From Stenopsyche tienmushanensis (lineage: Eukaryota > Arthropoda > Insecta > Trichoptera > Stenopsychidae), in the NCBI GenBank assembly GCA_008973525.1, contig WACJ01000048.1, positions 868,001 to 932,000 of the forward strand: 64,000 nt of DNA, read 5' to 3'. Both the position numbers and the translations under genes were made by a program. This document shows, in pieces, positions 39,301 through 43,999 of this stretch. Every line of letters starts with the position of its first letter. The stretch's first letter is position 1. A model generated the notes under the pieces. The model did no database searches, was not told where the DNA came from, and was given only the letters and a program-made list of their open reading frames with translations.

Positions 39301-41798
39301 ATATGCACATATACCACATGCTGTCCTGCGGGATAATTTACGGCTTTTGAGCGTTTATTGTTCAGGATGATCGATTGTTTATTTAGGGTAAATTGTCGCC
39401 ATTTACCAATAATACTAATAGAATTAATTATTGTACGAGGCATTTTGATCGATACATCCCAAAATAGATTCAGTCACGTAGCATAGATCATTCAATGGGC
39501 AGCCCTTGTGACCTCTGTTGAATTTATTTAAAAATAAAATGGAAACGCCAAGATCCATTAAAACGTGAAGACATTTTTGGATTCATCAATGTGTAGCATA
39601 ATGATTTTTTTGTATGTAACAGAAATCGTTTACCTCAACAGCACGATGAAGGCTACTAAATCGAGACATTTCACAGAAAAACAGTGGCATAACTACTAAT
39701 TGACAAGTTTAGGTGACGCCCTGGGGGTAGTAACTATCTAATCTATGTATACATATATACAGTACATATATGTTTTTCAAATTGTTATATTAAGCTTTCC
39801 CTACCGGTGATGTATTTACTACACCTCGACTCTAATAATGGGAATATCGATATGAAATATAATAGATACGGGGTTCGGAATTTTTGTATTCCTCCGTAAT
39901 ATAATTACGAATCACATCAAAGTATTATAGCATATACGTATTCATCTGCAGTGACTGTATTCATTGATTATTGATATGTAAGCTGCATTACTTATTAATT
40001 ATAACCGTCGCTGTCCCGATTAAGCGAATTGATTGATCAAATATATGGGAATCAAAAGCTGTATAAATATAAGAGTTTTTGGTCTTTAAAATTTCGGAGG
40101 AAATAATAAATAAAATTAAATTAAAATCTCGATTGGTTAGTTCATCATGAATATGGCACAGTAAAGTTGAAAATGCATATAATGTAAATAATGTTTCAAG
40201 ATGAGCACATTTAGGGGGAGGGCCGGTGCGCATACGACATTCGCTCCATGCGTTCGACGTAACCTTCGATCGACGCTCGGGAAGTGCTCTCCTTCCTGAA
40301 CGTCTGATCGACTTAATTTTTATCATTTTCAAAAATGGATAACACCGACTGTAAGAATTAATTTGATGTGTGTCTGTCTGTTCGTATCATTCCGATTCAA
40401 TCTTGTTGAAAATTTATTCGCAACCCTTCTTCTTGTCTGGATCTATTACGATTAAATTTAAATTCTGGACAACGCCAGACGAAGATCTCTTGCGCATTGT
40501 AAGTCTGTCAGAATGGAAGGGAGTCGATTAGCATAATCGCGAATTTATGATAAACTGAAGATATAATGCCACCGAAGGATATGCTGCATTGTTTTTATGG
40601 CTCTGATGCAATTCGGTAATGACACAGACAAACTTCTCGTCCAAAATAGTCGAGCGAGCCGTATTCAAGATGCAACGTTAAAAGATAATCATCAATCCGA
40701 TAAGGGTTCCGGCGCGTTTAACCGAGCGCTCGATCGATCGACGAACGGATGAAAATATCACAAATTTAGAAATATGCATGCAATGACGTAGGATCGCGAA
40801 ACGTGGCGAAATGACGCTAAAATGTGACAAGAGCGCTGAAAGACGCGGAGGGCAGCTTCGTTGAATGGAAAGATTTTTTTTGTCGTAAGACGACGAAATA
40901 CGAGCATGTCGCGTCACAAGTCATCGCAGGCGATCTGAAAATTGACGTCGAAACGCAGTTGCAGCAAATCTGACAGTTGCATCGAATACGCATCCTCAAT
41001 TACGCCTTATCGGGTGTGACGCCCGATCCAAAACATCACGATCCGTGCGAAACTATTCATTTTCTTGTTTGTGTATTTGATAAAATGTCAACATCGAAAA
41101 TCTTCGATCGGTCTGATTCACTGACGACGCTGAGGCGATTCCGTCGAAGTATCGGAGACGTCGCACGATGCGACGTCTTAAAAGTTTTCGCGTCCGGAGG
41201 CGACTCTCCGGAAGCGGAGTTGGGAAAGTCGTCTCGGCGGATTTCCGGTCGGGCGGATCTAGGATCGAGCGACGATCGATCGGCGGCGGAAGCCGTCGGA
41301 TGATTTTCGCGCATTCTTCGAATGTAAACAAGACGAGAGACGCTATCGCACGACGACGCCGACGTGCGGGGAGAGCGTCCGACCCGCGGGAAATGGCCCG
41401 GCGGCGGACGTCGACGGGAGCCCCCGGGCCGGGACGGGCGCGCGTCGCGACGCACCTGTCGGAACCGGCGACCCCGGGCGACTCGATCCGGGAACGTCGC
41501 CGGAGACGCGGACGCGAATCGCCCGACCCAACTTTTGCCGAGAGACGACCGGAGCGAACCGCGAACTCGGGGCGGAGGAGCCGCGTCGGACGACCCGCCC
41601 CGATCCGGAGGGCGATCGCGCGCCGCCACCGCAGCCCGGAAAAATCGCCTCCGACGATCGGTCGCTCGGGTCTCTTCTCGCGAATGTTTACGTGATCGCG
41701 GGACCGGCGACGATGGCGGCGACGCCGGACGGCGTTTCCAAAAGGACACTCACCAGTTGCCGCGAGGGCAGGCGCTTCGGTGGCGGCCCTTCCTCCAT
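80..41798 (-). CDS. Kdm2: Lysine-specific histone demethylase 2 (JmjC-CXXC-PHD-F-box-LRR), 17 exons, 3' end beyond window
   Basis: Nuclear Fe(II)/2-oxoglutarate demethylase of the KDM2 family, which acts on histone H3 lysine 36 and joins variant Polycomb/SCF-type complexes. Coding exons on the minus strand: 41754-41798, 4661-4890, 4471-4582, 4098-4398, 3887-4014, 3655-3804, 3261-3566, 2238-2397, 2015-2165, 1821-1944, 1646-1736, 1405-1562, 1202-1349, 873-1129, 627-803, 415-551, 80-343. All have GT-AG borders and matching phases, giving 979 codons plus two bases. JmjC iron ligands are H215, D217 and H287, with 2-oxoglutarate lysine K232; the spacing equals that of the human paralogue. CXXC zinc finger about 528-569, PHD about 577-645, F-box about 815-850, LRRs from about 855. 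The C-terminal LRRs lie beyond position 1. The protein is about 67 residues longer if the upstream in-frame ATG at 41,999 is used. Family assignment is very secure; the exon 1 link is an inference from phase and sequence continuity. Confidence 0.93.
415..551 (-). CDS. Kdm2: Kdm2 exon 16, end of F-box and first LRR
   Basis: Residues 847-892: [11 protein letters not shown] closes the F-box. [20 protein letters not shown] is the conserved first leucine-rich repeat of KDM2 proteins. Exit phase 2 (TG|G). Confidence 0.94.
627..803 (-). CDS. Kdm2: Kdm2 exon 15, F-box
   Basis: Residues 788-846. [20 protein letters not shown] followed by VCKTWAGYT is an F-box (SKP1-binding) signature, preceded by a Pro/Gly-rich stretch. 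Confidence 0.93.
873..1129 (-). CDS. Kdm2: Kdm2 exon 14, charged linker
   Basis: Residues 702-787, low complexity and basic, with DIKREED and [11 protein letters not shown], two psi-K-x-E sites. It ends [16 protein letters not shown] sequence before the F-box exon. Exit phase 0 at AAAG|GTTTGT. Confidence 0.85.
1202..1349 (-). CDS. Kdm2: Kdm2 exon 13, basic Ser-rich linker
   Basis: Residues 653-702: [20 protein letters not shown] and following Ser/Gln-rich sequence between PHD and F-box, probably disordered. Phases fit both neighbours. Confidence 0.85.
1405..1562 (-). CDS. Kdm2: Kdm2 exon 12, PHD finger
   Basis: Residues 600-652: [18 protein letters not shown] and NSWECPQC complete a C4HC3 PHD finger. 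Acceptor ATTTTAG, donor AAG|GTAATT. Confidence 0.93.
1646..1736 (-). CDS. Kdm2: Kdm2 exon 11, start of PHD finger
   Basis: Residues 570-600: [20 protein letters not shown] and onward. CVVC supplies the first zinc-ligand pair. Donor GCTG|GTAATG, exit phase 1. Confidence 0.92.
1821..1944 (-). CDS. Kdm2: Kdm2 exon 10, CXXC zinc finger
   Basis: Residues 528-569: [20 protein letters not shown], then [17 protein letters not shown]. All eight zinc-binding cysteines and the KFGG DNA-contact motif are present, so binding of unmethylated CpG should be intact. Confidence 0.96.
2015..2165 (-). CDS. Kdm2: Kdm2 exon 9, basic linker before CXXC
   Basis: Residues 478-527, Lys/Arg/Gly-rich, ending APRRRRTR directly before the zinc finger. 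The ARRRRTR-type motif precedes the CXXC domain in this family. Exit phase 2. Confidence 0.9.
2238..2397 (-). CDS. Kdm2: Kdm2 exon 8, linker helix
   Basis: Residues 425-478: [20 protein letters not shown] and [16 protein letters not shown], ending ITGLPVLQ. This matches the KDM2 helical linker between JmjC and CXXC. Donor CAAA|GTAAAT, exit phase 1. Confidence 0.9.
2398..3260. other. Kdm2 intron 7 with degenerate inserted sequence
   Basis: At about 860 bp this is the longest intron of the compact part of the gene. 2,617-3,165 is less AT-rich and has coding-like stretches on both strands (for example [16 protein letters not shown] on the minus strand). It looks like a decayed insertion. I cannot name the family. 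Confidence 0.4.
3261..3566 (-). CDS. Kdm2: Kdm2 exon 7, post-JmjC and acidic linker
   Basis: Residues 323-424: [20 protein letters not shown] is the conserved post-JmjC helix, followed by a Glu/Asp/Lys-rich linker. The linker contains VIKKED, a possible SUMO acceptor. It ends [10 protein letters not shown], where intron 7 begins. Confidence 0.95.
3655..3804 (-). CDS. Kdm2: Kdm2 exon 6, JmjC C-terminal part
   Basis: Residues 273-322: [20 protein letters not shown], then [21 protein letters not shown]287 is the third iron ligand, 72 residues after H215 as in vertebrate KDM2A. Fifty codons, phase 0 at both ends. Confidence 0.95.
3887..4014 (-). CDS. Kdm2: Kdm2 exon 5, JmjC domain
   Basis: Residues 230-272: [20 protein letters not shown] and [20 protein letters not shown]232 is the expected 2-oxoglutarate-contacting lysine. 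Acceptor ATTATAG, donor CAC|GTAAGC. Confidence 0.95.
4098..4398 (-). CDS. Kdm2: Kdm2 exon 4, JmjC domain first half
   Basis: Residues 130-229 plus one base. Contains [38 protein letters not shown] and the catalytic [17 protein letters not shown], where H215 and D217 are two of the three iron ligands. Exit phase 1. Confidence 0.95.
4471..4582 (-). CDS. Kdm2: Kdm2 exon 3
   Basis: Residues 92-129, with [20 protein letters not shown] and [12 protein letters not shown], near-identical to the KDM2 pre-JmjC segment. The acceptor ATCAACAG is chosen over an AG two bases later because only it keeps the frame. Donor AAG|GTATGC, exit phase 0. Confidence 0.93.
4661..4890 (-). CDS. Kdm2: Kdm2 exon 2, N-terminal region
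   Basis: Residues 16-92, starting [19 protein letters not shown] and ending GLGI plus part of an Arg codon. It includes the conserved [12 protein letters not shown] and [11 protein letters not shown] blocks found before the JmjC domain in KDM2 proteins. Acceptor TTTCAG|CGC, donor TTCG|GTAAGA, exit phase 2. Confidence 0.92.
4891..10960. other. Kdm2 intron 1, AT-rich stretch without recognised elements
   Basis: No gene recognised. It includes an (AT)n microsatellite at 6,080-6,103. A short stretch at 5,563-5,769 is open for 68 codons but matches nothing I know. TAGGTTAGGTTA sits near 8,386, and 8,400-9,170 is less AT-rich with unexplained short open frames. The rest appears as ordinary intron. 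Confidence 0.5.
6080..6103. repeat. (AT)n microsatellite
   Basis: About eleven uninterrupted AT units inside Kdm2 intron 1. Confidence 0.9.
10965..11450 (+). mobile_element. hAT-family non-autonomous copy, short subtype
   Basis: Begins with the family terminus (GGGAATCCAATCCC), then GCTCATGAATCCCGGGA and the shared core with AAATATAATAGATACGGGGT and CATCTGCAGCGACGG. It lacks the roughly 130-bp block containing GGCGTAACTACTAATTG seen in the 33.1- and 37.6-kb copies. The 3' terminus ends imperfectly after CGGAATCCCGGGAT. Confidence 0.7.
11460..13930. other. Intron 1 stretch, no recognised element
   Basis: Mixed-composition sequence with short unexplained open frames (for example 12,348-12,548). 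13,200-13,650 has higher GC and might be an old solo LTR, but no matching ends or primer site could be confirmed. Confidence 0.35.
13931..14240 (+). mobile_element. piggyBac-like terminus, subfamily B
   Basis: Starts TTGACCCTTTGAGTGGTGAG (a mutated TTAACCC end) and runs through CTGTCAGGACCGTCGCAGCG and ACAATCGTTCGATGTACGCA to CTCCGTCTCTGTTTCTC. The same sequence occurs inverted at 20,525-20,822. No full partner end was found close by. Confidence 0.6.
14380..14790 (+). mobile_element. DDE-transposase fragment repeat, short-array copy
   Basis: Non-coding copy of a dispersed element also found at 46,380-46,870. Its core encodes [12 protein letters not shown], the C-terminal DDE transposase motif. 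The block starting CCCTATTCC occurs twice (14,560 and 14,624). Flanks GTAAATTAATTATTTTGGCG and AGTTTGAAAATAAAAAT match the other copy. Confidence 0.65.
15013..15368 (+). pseudogene. mariner transposase fragment
   Basis: Frames spell [14 protein letters not shown], then [15 protein letters not shown] and [11 protein letters not shown], corresponding to the WWD-x-x-G-I-I, PSDYHLFRS and KVIDN-x-x-Y blocks of mariner transposases. The HDNARPH catalytic block is missing and several stops interrupt it, so it is dead. Confidence 0.75.
15370..17285. other. Intron 1 stretch without recognised elements
   Basis: AT-rich with some moderate-GC blocks (16,430-16,670). Overlapping short open frames on both strands carry no family motif. 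I see nothing annotatable. Confidence 0.4.
17290..17958 (-). mobile_element. hAT-family copy with C-terminal dimerisation remnant
   Basis: Reverse-complement relative of the 33.1-kb copy. The minus strand keeps the segment for [11 protein letters not shown] and [18 protein letters not shown] (about 17,465-17,620), the C-terminal dimerisation region of hAT transposases, but nothing upstream of it. Truncated at both ends. Confidence 0.75.
17960..18120 (+). mobile_element. piggyBac-like subfamily B fragment with hairpin
   Basis: GTACGCAACATACTCTCTCC and CTCCGTCTCTGTCTGTCTCA match the inner part of the subfamily B ends (14,150 and 20,540). It abuts the hAT fragment, suggesting one inserted in or recombined with the other. 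Confidence 0.5.
17962..18014. repeat. Perfect 18-bp inverted repeat (hairpin)
   Basis: Arms 17,962-17,979 (GAGAGTATGTTGCGTACA) and 17,997-18,014 are exact reverse complements around a 17-base spacer that itself contains another GTTGCGTACA. Confidence 0.9.
18340..18600 (-). repeat. Dispersed repeat F, inverted copy
   Basis: On the minus strand it resembles 63,010-63,170: a tract reading WKTM-L-SLR-KILRM, then a hydrophobic run. Three copies occur in the window (also 25,850-26,060). Probably a decayed retroelement or transposon segment; class unknown. Confidence 0.5.
18770..18960 (+). repeat. Dispersed repeat, inverted partner at 25,365-25,520
   Basis: GTTTGCATGAGATG and CTAGAGTTCGTTATCGAAT are shared in opposite orientation with 25,365-25,520, over roughly 150 bp. 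No coding content and no recognisable termini. Confidence 0.6.
19012..19664 (+). mobile_element. TTAA-flanked piggyBac-like MITE
   Basis: TTAA at both ends (19,012-19,015 and 19,661-19,664). The 15-bp terminal inverted repeats CACTTTGAGACCCGC and CACTTTGAGAACCGC differ at one base. The subterminal unit GACGCC-n-TTTGGCGTAAAAA, itself a small palindrome, is present twice (about 19,031 and 19,075). No transposase; non-autonomous. Confidence 0.8.
20525..20822 (-). mobile_element. piggyBac-like terminus, subfamily B
   Basis: Ends CTCACTACTCGAAGGGTTAA. Inward it carries GACAGATAAATGGATTTGTA, ATACACGCTGCGACGGTCCT and TGTTGCGTACATCGTACGAT. It is the inverted equivalent of 13,931-14,240 and keeps an intact TTAA edge. 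Confidence 0.65.
21128..21420 (+). repeat. Dispersed repeat D
   Basis: Shares TGGTTTATTGCT, CACGTGTAGCGCGAGCCGA, CGTATTGCGCGCGCATCCTT and CAATCGGATGAACGGTA with 45,585-46,010; the first 70 bases recur at 26,075-26,145. Likely a retroposon or transposon segment; class not established. Confidence 0.6.
22042..22345 (+). pseudogene. mariner/Tc1-like transposase C-terminal fragment
   Basis: A 100-codon frame ends with [16 protein letters not shown] and [12 protein letters not shown], matching the HDNARPH and YSPDLAPSDYHLF catalytic motifs of mariner-type transposases. The rest is poorly conserved. It abuts the piggyBac-like element starting at 22,437. Confidence 0.55.
22437..24427 (+). mobile_element. 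piggyBac-like element, subfamily A, about 2.0 kb
   Basis: Left end TTAACCCTTTCAAACCAGAA and right end TTCTCCGGTGTGAAAGGGT are inverted. Inverted repeats continue for about 100 bp (ATACACGCTACGCTCTAATG, CTGTCAGCTCCGCCG and CAAGCTTG, opposite at 24,345-24,415). The right TTAA has decayed (GGGTAGAT). The interior has a 66-codon frame at 22,693-22,893 shared with the 31.1-kb copy. I could not recognise a transposase catalytic core, so it is probably non-autonomous or degenerate. Confidence 0.75.
24990..25245 (-). mobile_element. piggyBac-like subfamily B fragment
   Basis: CGATTTCAAGTGTATTGTTTA, ACACGCTGCGACGGTCCTGA and CAGATAAATGGCAAACATAC match 20,560-20,760 in the same orientation. The outer terminus is disrupted after ATAGCAT. 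Confidence 0.6.
25365..25520 (-). repeat. Dispersed repeat, inverted partner of 18,770-18,960
   Basis: ATTCGATAACGAACTCTAGA and CATCTCATGCAAACGG are the reverse complement of the 18.8-kb copy. Confidence 0.6.
25740..26145 (+). repeat. (CAT)n-led repeat joined to repeats F and D
   Basis: Begins with a CATCATCATCATCATTATCATAGTGC-type stretch (also at 51,625 and weakly at 45,150). It is followed by repeat F (GCTTCTACACCAAGTGAGGGTG; compare 62,895) and the first 70 bases of repeat D. The order suggests these are parts of one degraded element or a nested cluster. Confidence 0.5.
26383..26724 (+). CDS. Unrecognised ORF, 113 codons
   Basis: Open frame starting [18 protein letters not shown], with a polar helix-like C-terminus ([20 protein letters not shown]). 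Composition is more coding-like than its surroundings, and a second short frame follows at 26,721-26,978. No known domain seen. It lies in Kdm2 intron 1 on the opposite strand, so it is more likely transposon-derived than a host gene. Confidence 0.25.
   Translation: MKKSLLFRKRSLPMRILGRHSVLIDISSLGRCASVANDDIFQSRFARLSKPIRALLHNLSQQTIQSSQQSKGMSNLNHRQYVEAFMQHFQDMTDEMRLLQKLEIRRQTFVNLK
27149..27620 (+). mobile_element. piggyBac-like left end with possible N-terminal coding remnant
   Basis: TTAACCCTTTTAACCTCAGA, then the palindromic GTCGATATATCGGCG, repeated nearby as CGCCGATATTTCGACG. An open frame (27,385-27,621) ends with an acidic Ser/Asp-rich stretch [15 protein letters not shown], as is usual near the N-terminus of piggyBac transposases. 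No matching right end found. Confidence 0.5.
27630..29935. other. Intron 1 stretch, mostly unassigned
   Basis: 28,610-29,060 is notably GC-rich with overlapping frames on the minus strand (28,749-29,006) but no recognisable protein. A 19-base block at about 28,803 reappears inverted near 32,848 with one mismatch. Elsewhere nothing seen. Confidence 0.35.
29940..30178 (-). mobile_element. piggyBac-like subfamily B terminus
   Basis: TTTCAAGTGTATTGTTTATG, CATACACGCTGCGCCGGTCC and the outer end TAGCTCACTACTCAAAGGGC match subfamily B. The terminal TTAA has mutated to CTAA. Confidence 0.6.
31096..31690 (+). mobile_element. piggyBac-like subfamily A left half
   Basis: TTAAACCTTTCACACCGGAG, then ACATACACGCTATGCTCTAA and near-identity to 22,540-22,900, including the same small open frame (31,328-31,537). 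No right end seen, so it is a partial copy. Confidence 0.65.
32897..35247 (+). mobile_element. TTAA-type piggyBac-like element with nested hAT
   Basis: Left end TTGACACATTACGTACGGGG and right end CCCGTGCGTAATGTGTTAA form terminal inverted repeats CACATTACG-Y-ACGGG (14 of 15 identical). The right edge keeps TTAA; the left is TTGA. The interior is interrupted by a hAT copy at 33,141-34,066. An unassigned 76-codon frame lies at 34,501-34,731. No transposase core recognised. Confidence 0.65.
33141..34066 (+). mobile_element. hAT-family copy, 5' end lost
   Basis: Starts at GGTGCTCATGAATCCCGGGA (the outermost 25 or so bases of the family are missing) and ends CCGGGATTGGATTCCCTA. The central ORF segment 33,707-33,850 encodes [20 protein letters not shown] and [16 protein letters not shown], the hAT C-terminal dimerisation domain, stopping at TGA. 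This is the best preserved of the three coding remnants. Confidence 0.82.
35825..35905 (-). repeat. tRNA-derived sequence (SINE head or tRNA pseudogene)
   Basis: On the minus strand CGCCGTTAAGCGTTTGGGCT and GGTTTGAATCCTAC resemble a D-arm/box A and T-arm/box B, with a CTCGTAA anticodon-loop (CGT, Thr-like). The anticodon and T stems carry mismatches and no clean acceptor stem forms, so it is not a working tRNA. Confidence 0.5.
36225..36443. mobile_element. Palindromic MITE with about 80-bp inverted arms
   Basis: Left arm TTCCACGAGCGTAGTTTCTT, then GTGCATGGTTTACTAGCATG and TTTTAGGCT. The right arm is the diverged reverse complement (AGCCTAAACGTGTGG to CACGCTCGTGGAA). The central loop is about 60 bp. 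No coding capacity. A transcript through it would fold into a long imperfect hairpin. Confidence 0.8.
37635..38492 (+). mobile_element. hAT-family element with both termini and target-site duplication
   Basis: Terminal TAGGGAATCC and GGATTCCCTA inverted repeats are flanked by a 7-bp direct repeat TTGCGGC (37,628-37,634 and 38,493-38,499). The hAT rule is 8 bp, so one base may be mutated. The interior has the same core as the other copies and the [14 protein letters not shown] dimerisation remnant near 38,237. At 858 bp it is non-autonomous. Confidence 0.85.
38990..39065. repeat. Short GC-rich imperfect duplication
   Basis: GCTAGAGCGGGATCGGTCCA and TCTAGCGCGAGATCGGTCC repeat about 50 bases apart, with GGCG after each. 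They also form an inverted CGCGCTAGAGC/GCTCTAGCGCG pair. Probably transposon subterminal sequence. Confidence 0.5.
39209..39375 (+). mobile_element. TTAA-ended element terminus, family E
   Basis: TTAACCTTTTAGCTGCCAGC, followed by AGAAATTGCGAAAAAAGTCG, TTGTCTAAAGGCGA and CTGCGGGATAATTTACGG. An inverted copy lies at 52,748-52,911. Confidence 0.6.
39612..39960 (+). mobile_element. hAT-family internal fragment
   Basis: Shares the GTAACAGAAATCG to CATCTGCAG core with the 37.6-kb copy. Lacks both termini and the dimerisation remnant. Confidence 0.7.
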
Positions 41799-42600
41799 GC
41801 CGCGGCGAGCGACGCCGAAATCACGCAAGATCACCGGCCGCGACGACGCGACCTCTCCGCAGACGCACTGCTGCCAACTGACCGCCCGCAGCCCGCAGAC
41901 CCGCCGCCCGCCACCCGCCGCCCGCGCCCGCCTCGCGACACGTACGGTCCCAACGCGACGCAAACGCGACCAAACGCGACCGAGCGCGCCGACGTACATC
42001 GTTTCGATTCACATTTTAATCTCGCGTCGACGACGCCACCCCCCCCGATCGATCATAAACAACAACCAAAATCACAAATACAACAAATCCATCGATATAC
42101 AAACATCGTACATTTCATCGAAGTGCATTATTTACGCACATTAAAAAAAAAAAACAAATTTAAAAACACCAACAACTGTCAAAACTCAGACCACAACAGA
42201 AATGCGACCCAAAAAATACACAAAAGCAAAATATATGACCATCACCGACACAATACGAACGAAATTAATACGAAACTGCGAATTCATCGATGTATATAAA
42301 CAAACTTTCGTCACTCTCAAAATACGCATTTTCGACAAACAAACATTCACAATATCTTCCGACACTTATAAAAATGACTATTATCAAAAAAACAAACATC
42401 TAATTCGATCAAAACGATTTTTAAACACAAACGAAATTTCAACGCTGACGTTCATACCGTCGACGACACAAACGACAACAGACAATTTAAAAATCGCCAA
42501 AATGTCAACAAACCATTTACGCGATCAAATCTCGCATTTATTTTACAAATTTATTTATAAACTGAACCCGATCTAATTTAGCATCAAACTTGAATCAGTT
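41090..42600 (-). promoter_or_regulatory. Kdm2: CpG-rich Kdm2 promoter island and leader region
   Basis: 41,090-42,000 is by far the most GC- and CpG-rich part of the window, with GCG/CGC-dense sequence and many CGACG and CGGCGG runs. It surrounds Kdm2 exon 1. From 42,000 to 42,600 the plus strand becomes A/C-rich and almost free of G, a strand skew that suggests transcribed leader or upstream promoter. The exact start site cannot be read. Long open frames on both strands here reflect composition. Confidence 0.6.
41754..41798 (-). CDS. Kdm2: Kdm2 coding exon 1 (15 codons)
   Basis: Encodes [15 protein letters not shown] and ends in phase 0 at a strong donor (CTG|GTGAGT). The only phase-0 acceptor found before JmjC-gene sequence is at 4,890, and joining gives [17 protein letters not shown], which reads like other KDM2 N-termini. 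The ATG context (GCGGCATGG) is good. An in-frame ATG at 41,997-41,999 would add 67 Arg-rich residues; the downstream start is preferred because that stretch looks like GC-rich leader. Confidence 0.75.
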
Positions 42601-43910
42601 CCAATAAAAAAAAAACACGCGAGAAATTATAGCATACTTCAGGTGTGCATTTCCTTCCGCGCTATTAATTAATTCGATTTTTAAAAATGCAATAGGTTTA
42701 TCACATCCTCCAACCATTCGTTTTATATTATTTTAAACGCGTCCAAATTAATTTCATAAATATGTTCAATGACAATACGAATTTATCGCACAATACACTG
42801 ACACCTATTGATCGAATAGTTCATCGCAATTTAAATTACGCCTTTAGATCGATCCAATTTATGCGCAAATAAATTCAATAATATTTAAATCGATTTATGA
42901 AAATAAAAAATGGTAAATTATTTCATTGTATTAAATTAGCTGGATAATTTTTCTAATTGAAAATATTAAAAATTGATGAACGCATATTGATAAAAATTAT
43001 AAATGATATTGCTAAAAATATATTTGGAGATGTGAGTTGGTACGTCTGCGTCGATCGCGGTACTGAGCATGCGCACCTTCAAAGGCGCTATATTTAATAT
43101 TCGGCTCGTCAGTTGCGTTCGAGCTCTCGTCGTGTGCGTTGTGCGCGCCATACTTTGTTCATGCTTCGTAAGAGTGTCATTTCGTAAAATCGCGTAAAGT
43201 ACGAATTATTTACAACAAAAAATTCCTACGCGATTCGTATAGCTCCATTTTTAATGAAATACATTAAATTCGATTGAAATTTTAGAAAAATCTTTATTAA
43301 TCGTACGAAAATGTTGGCGAATTTCTTGAATGAAAATATTTAACATAGATTATAATTCAACTAAATTCGATTGTACGTGAATGTATACATTTTTCGTTTG
43401 AAGATTTGTGCTTTTGTTTAAAATTTTAATTGATAAAAACAATGTTGAACGACTCGAAGACGGTGTAAAATTGACATATTTTGCATGTTTTTTTATGACA
43501 TTCAGAGAAACAACCGCTTCATAACGACCGCTTATGAACAACATCCATCTGAAAAATTGACAACGAATTGATCAACCATACAAATAAAATAACATTTGTG
43601 AAAATAGTAATGAATTGAAAGGCGAAGGACGCATAGAAATTAAAGGTATGTGATTTGTTTACTTTCTTCTTCGTCTTTTCGCATTAAAAAATATATGTCA
43701 TGGTCGATATTTTTAAGGTTATATTCTTTCATATCGTTGAGTTATGTATTTAAAACTGTTGCTTTGTAATTTGCAATTCAAATTAATAACCGGCGGATGG
43801 ATCGTTAAAAATTTTAAAAATATTTTATACAGTACACATTGATATTATAAAAAAATGCCTCAGATTATAAATTTAAAAAAAATATGTACACAATATGCAT
43901 ATAATCTTAT
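42600..43910. other. Region upstream of Kdm2 with possible plus-strand promoter
   Basis: Mostly AT-rich. At 43,089-43,115 TATATTTA is followed by the arthropod initiator-like TCAGTTG (A at 43,111). A donor-like TTCGTAAGAG comes about 55 bases later (43,166). The TATA-to-initiator spacing (about 22 bp) is short and no downstream exon was identified, so a start site is only possible. Confidence 0.25.
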
Positions 43911-43999
43911 TTAACCCTTTTAGCGCCGAACGCCGCGCTTCTACGCTTGGATATATATATATATATTTTTTTTTTTTCAATTGACCCTAAAAGGGTCAA
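43911..43999. mobile_element. 89-bp TTAA-type mini element
   Basis: Left TTAACCCTTTTAG; right CTAAAAGGGTCAA, its inverted form with TTAA changed to TCAA. The interior is GC-rich (CGCCGAACGCCGCGC), then (AT)n and a T run. Probably the two ends of a piggyBac-like element with almost everything between them deleted. Confidence 0.5.

Larger units (their letters stand above)
4891..41753 (-). other. Kdm2: Kdm2 intron 1, about 36.9 kb
   Basis: Bounded by the donor GTGAGT (41,748-41,753) and acceptor TTATTTCAG (ending 4,891). It is phase 0 and contrasts with the other introns, most of which are about 70-200 bp (intron 7 is about 860 bp). It holds hAT, piggyBac-like, mariner and MITE copies described separately. 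No convincing host exon was found inside, though a small alternative Kdm2 exon cannot be excluded by eye. Confidence 0.7.

Noticed and set aside
41057..41749. 230-codon minus-strand open frame
   Set aside because: It lies within Kdm2 intron 1 next to the donor, is Arg/Pro/Ser-rich from GC bias, and shows no motif.
41364..42299. 311-codon plus-strand open frame
   Set aside because: It lies in the CpG island and the following G-poor tract, where stop codons are rare by composition. Arg-rich with no domain, antisense to Kdm2 exon 1.
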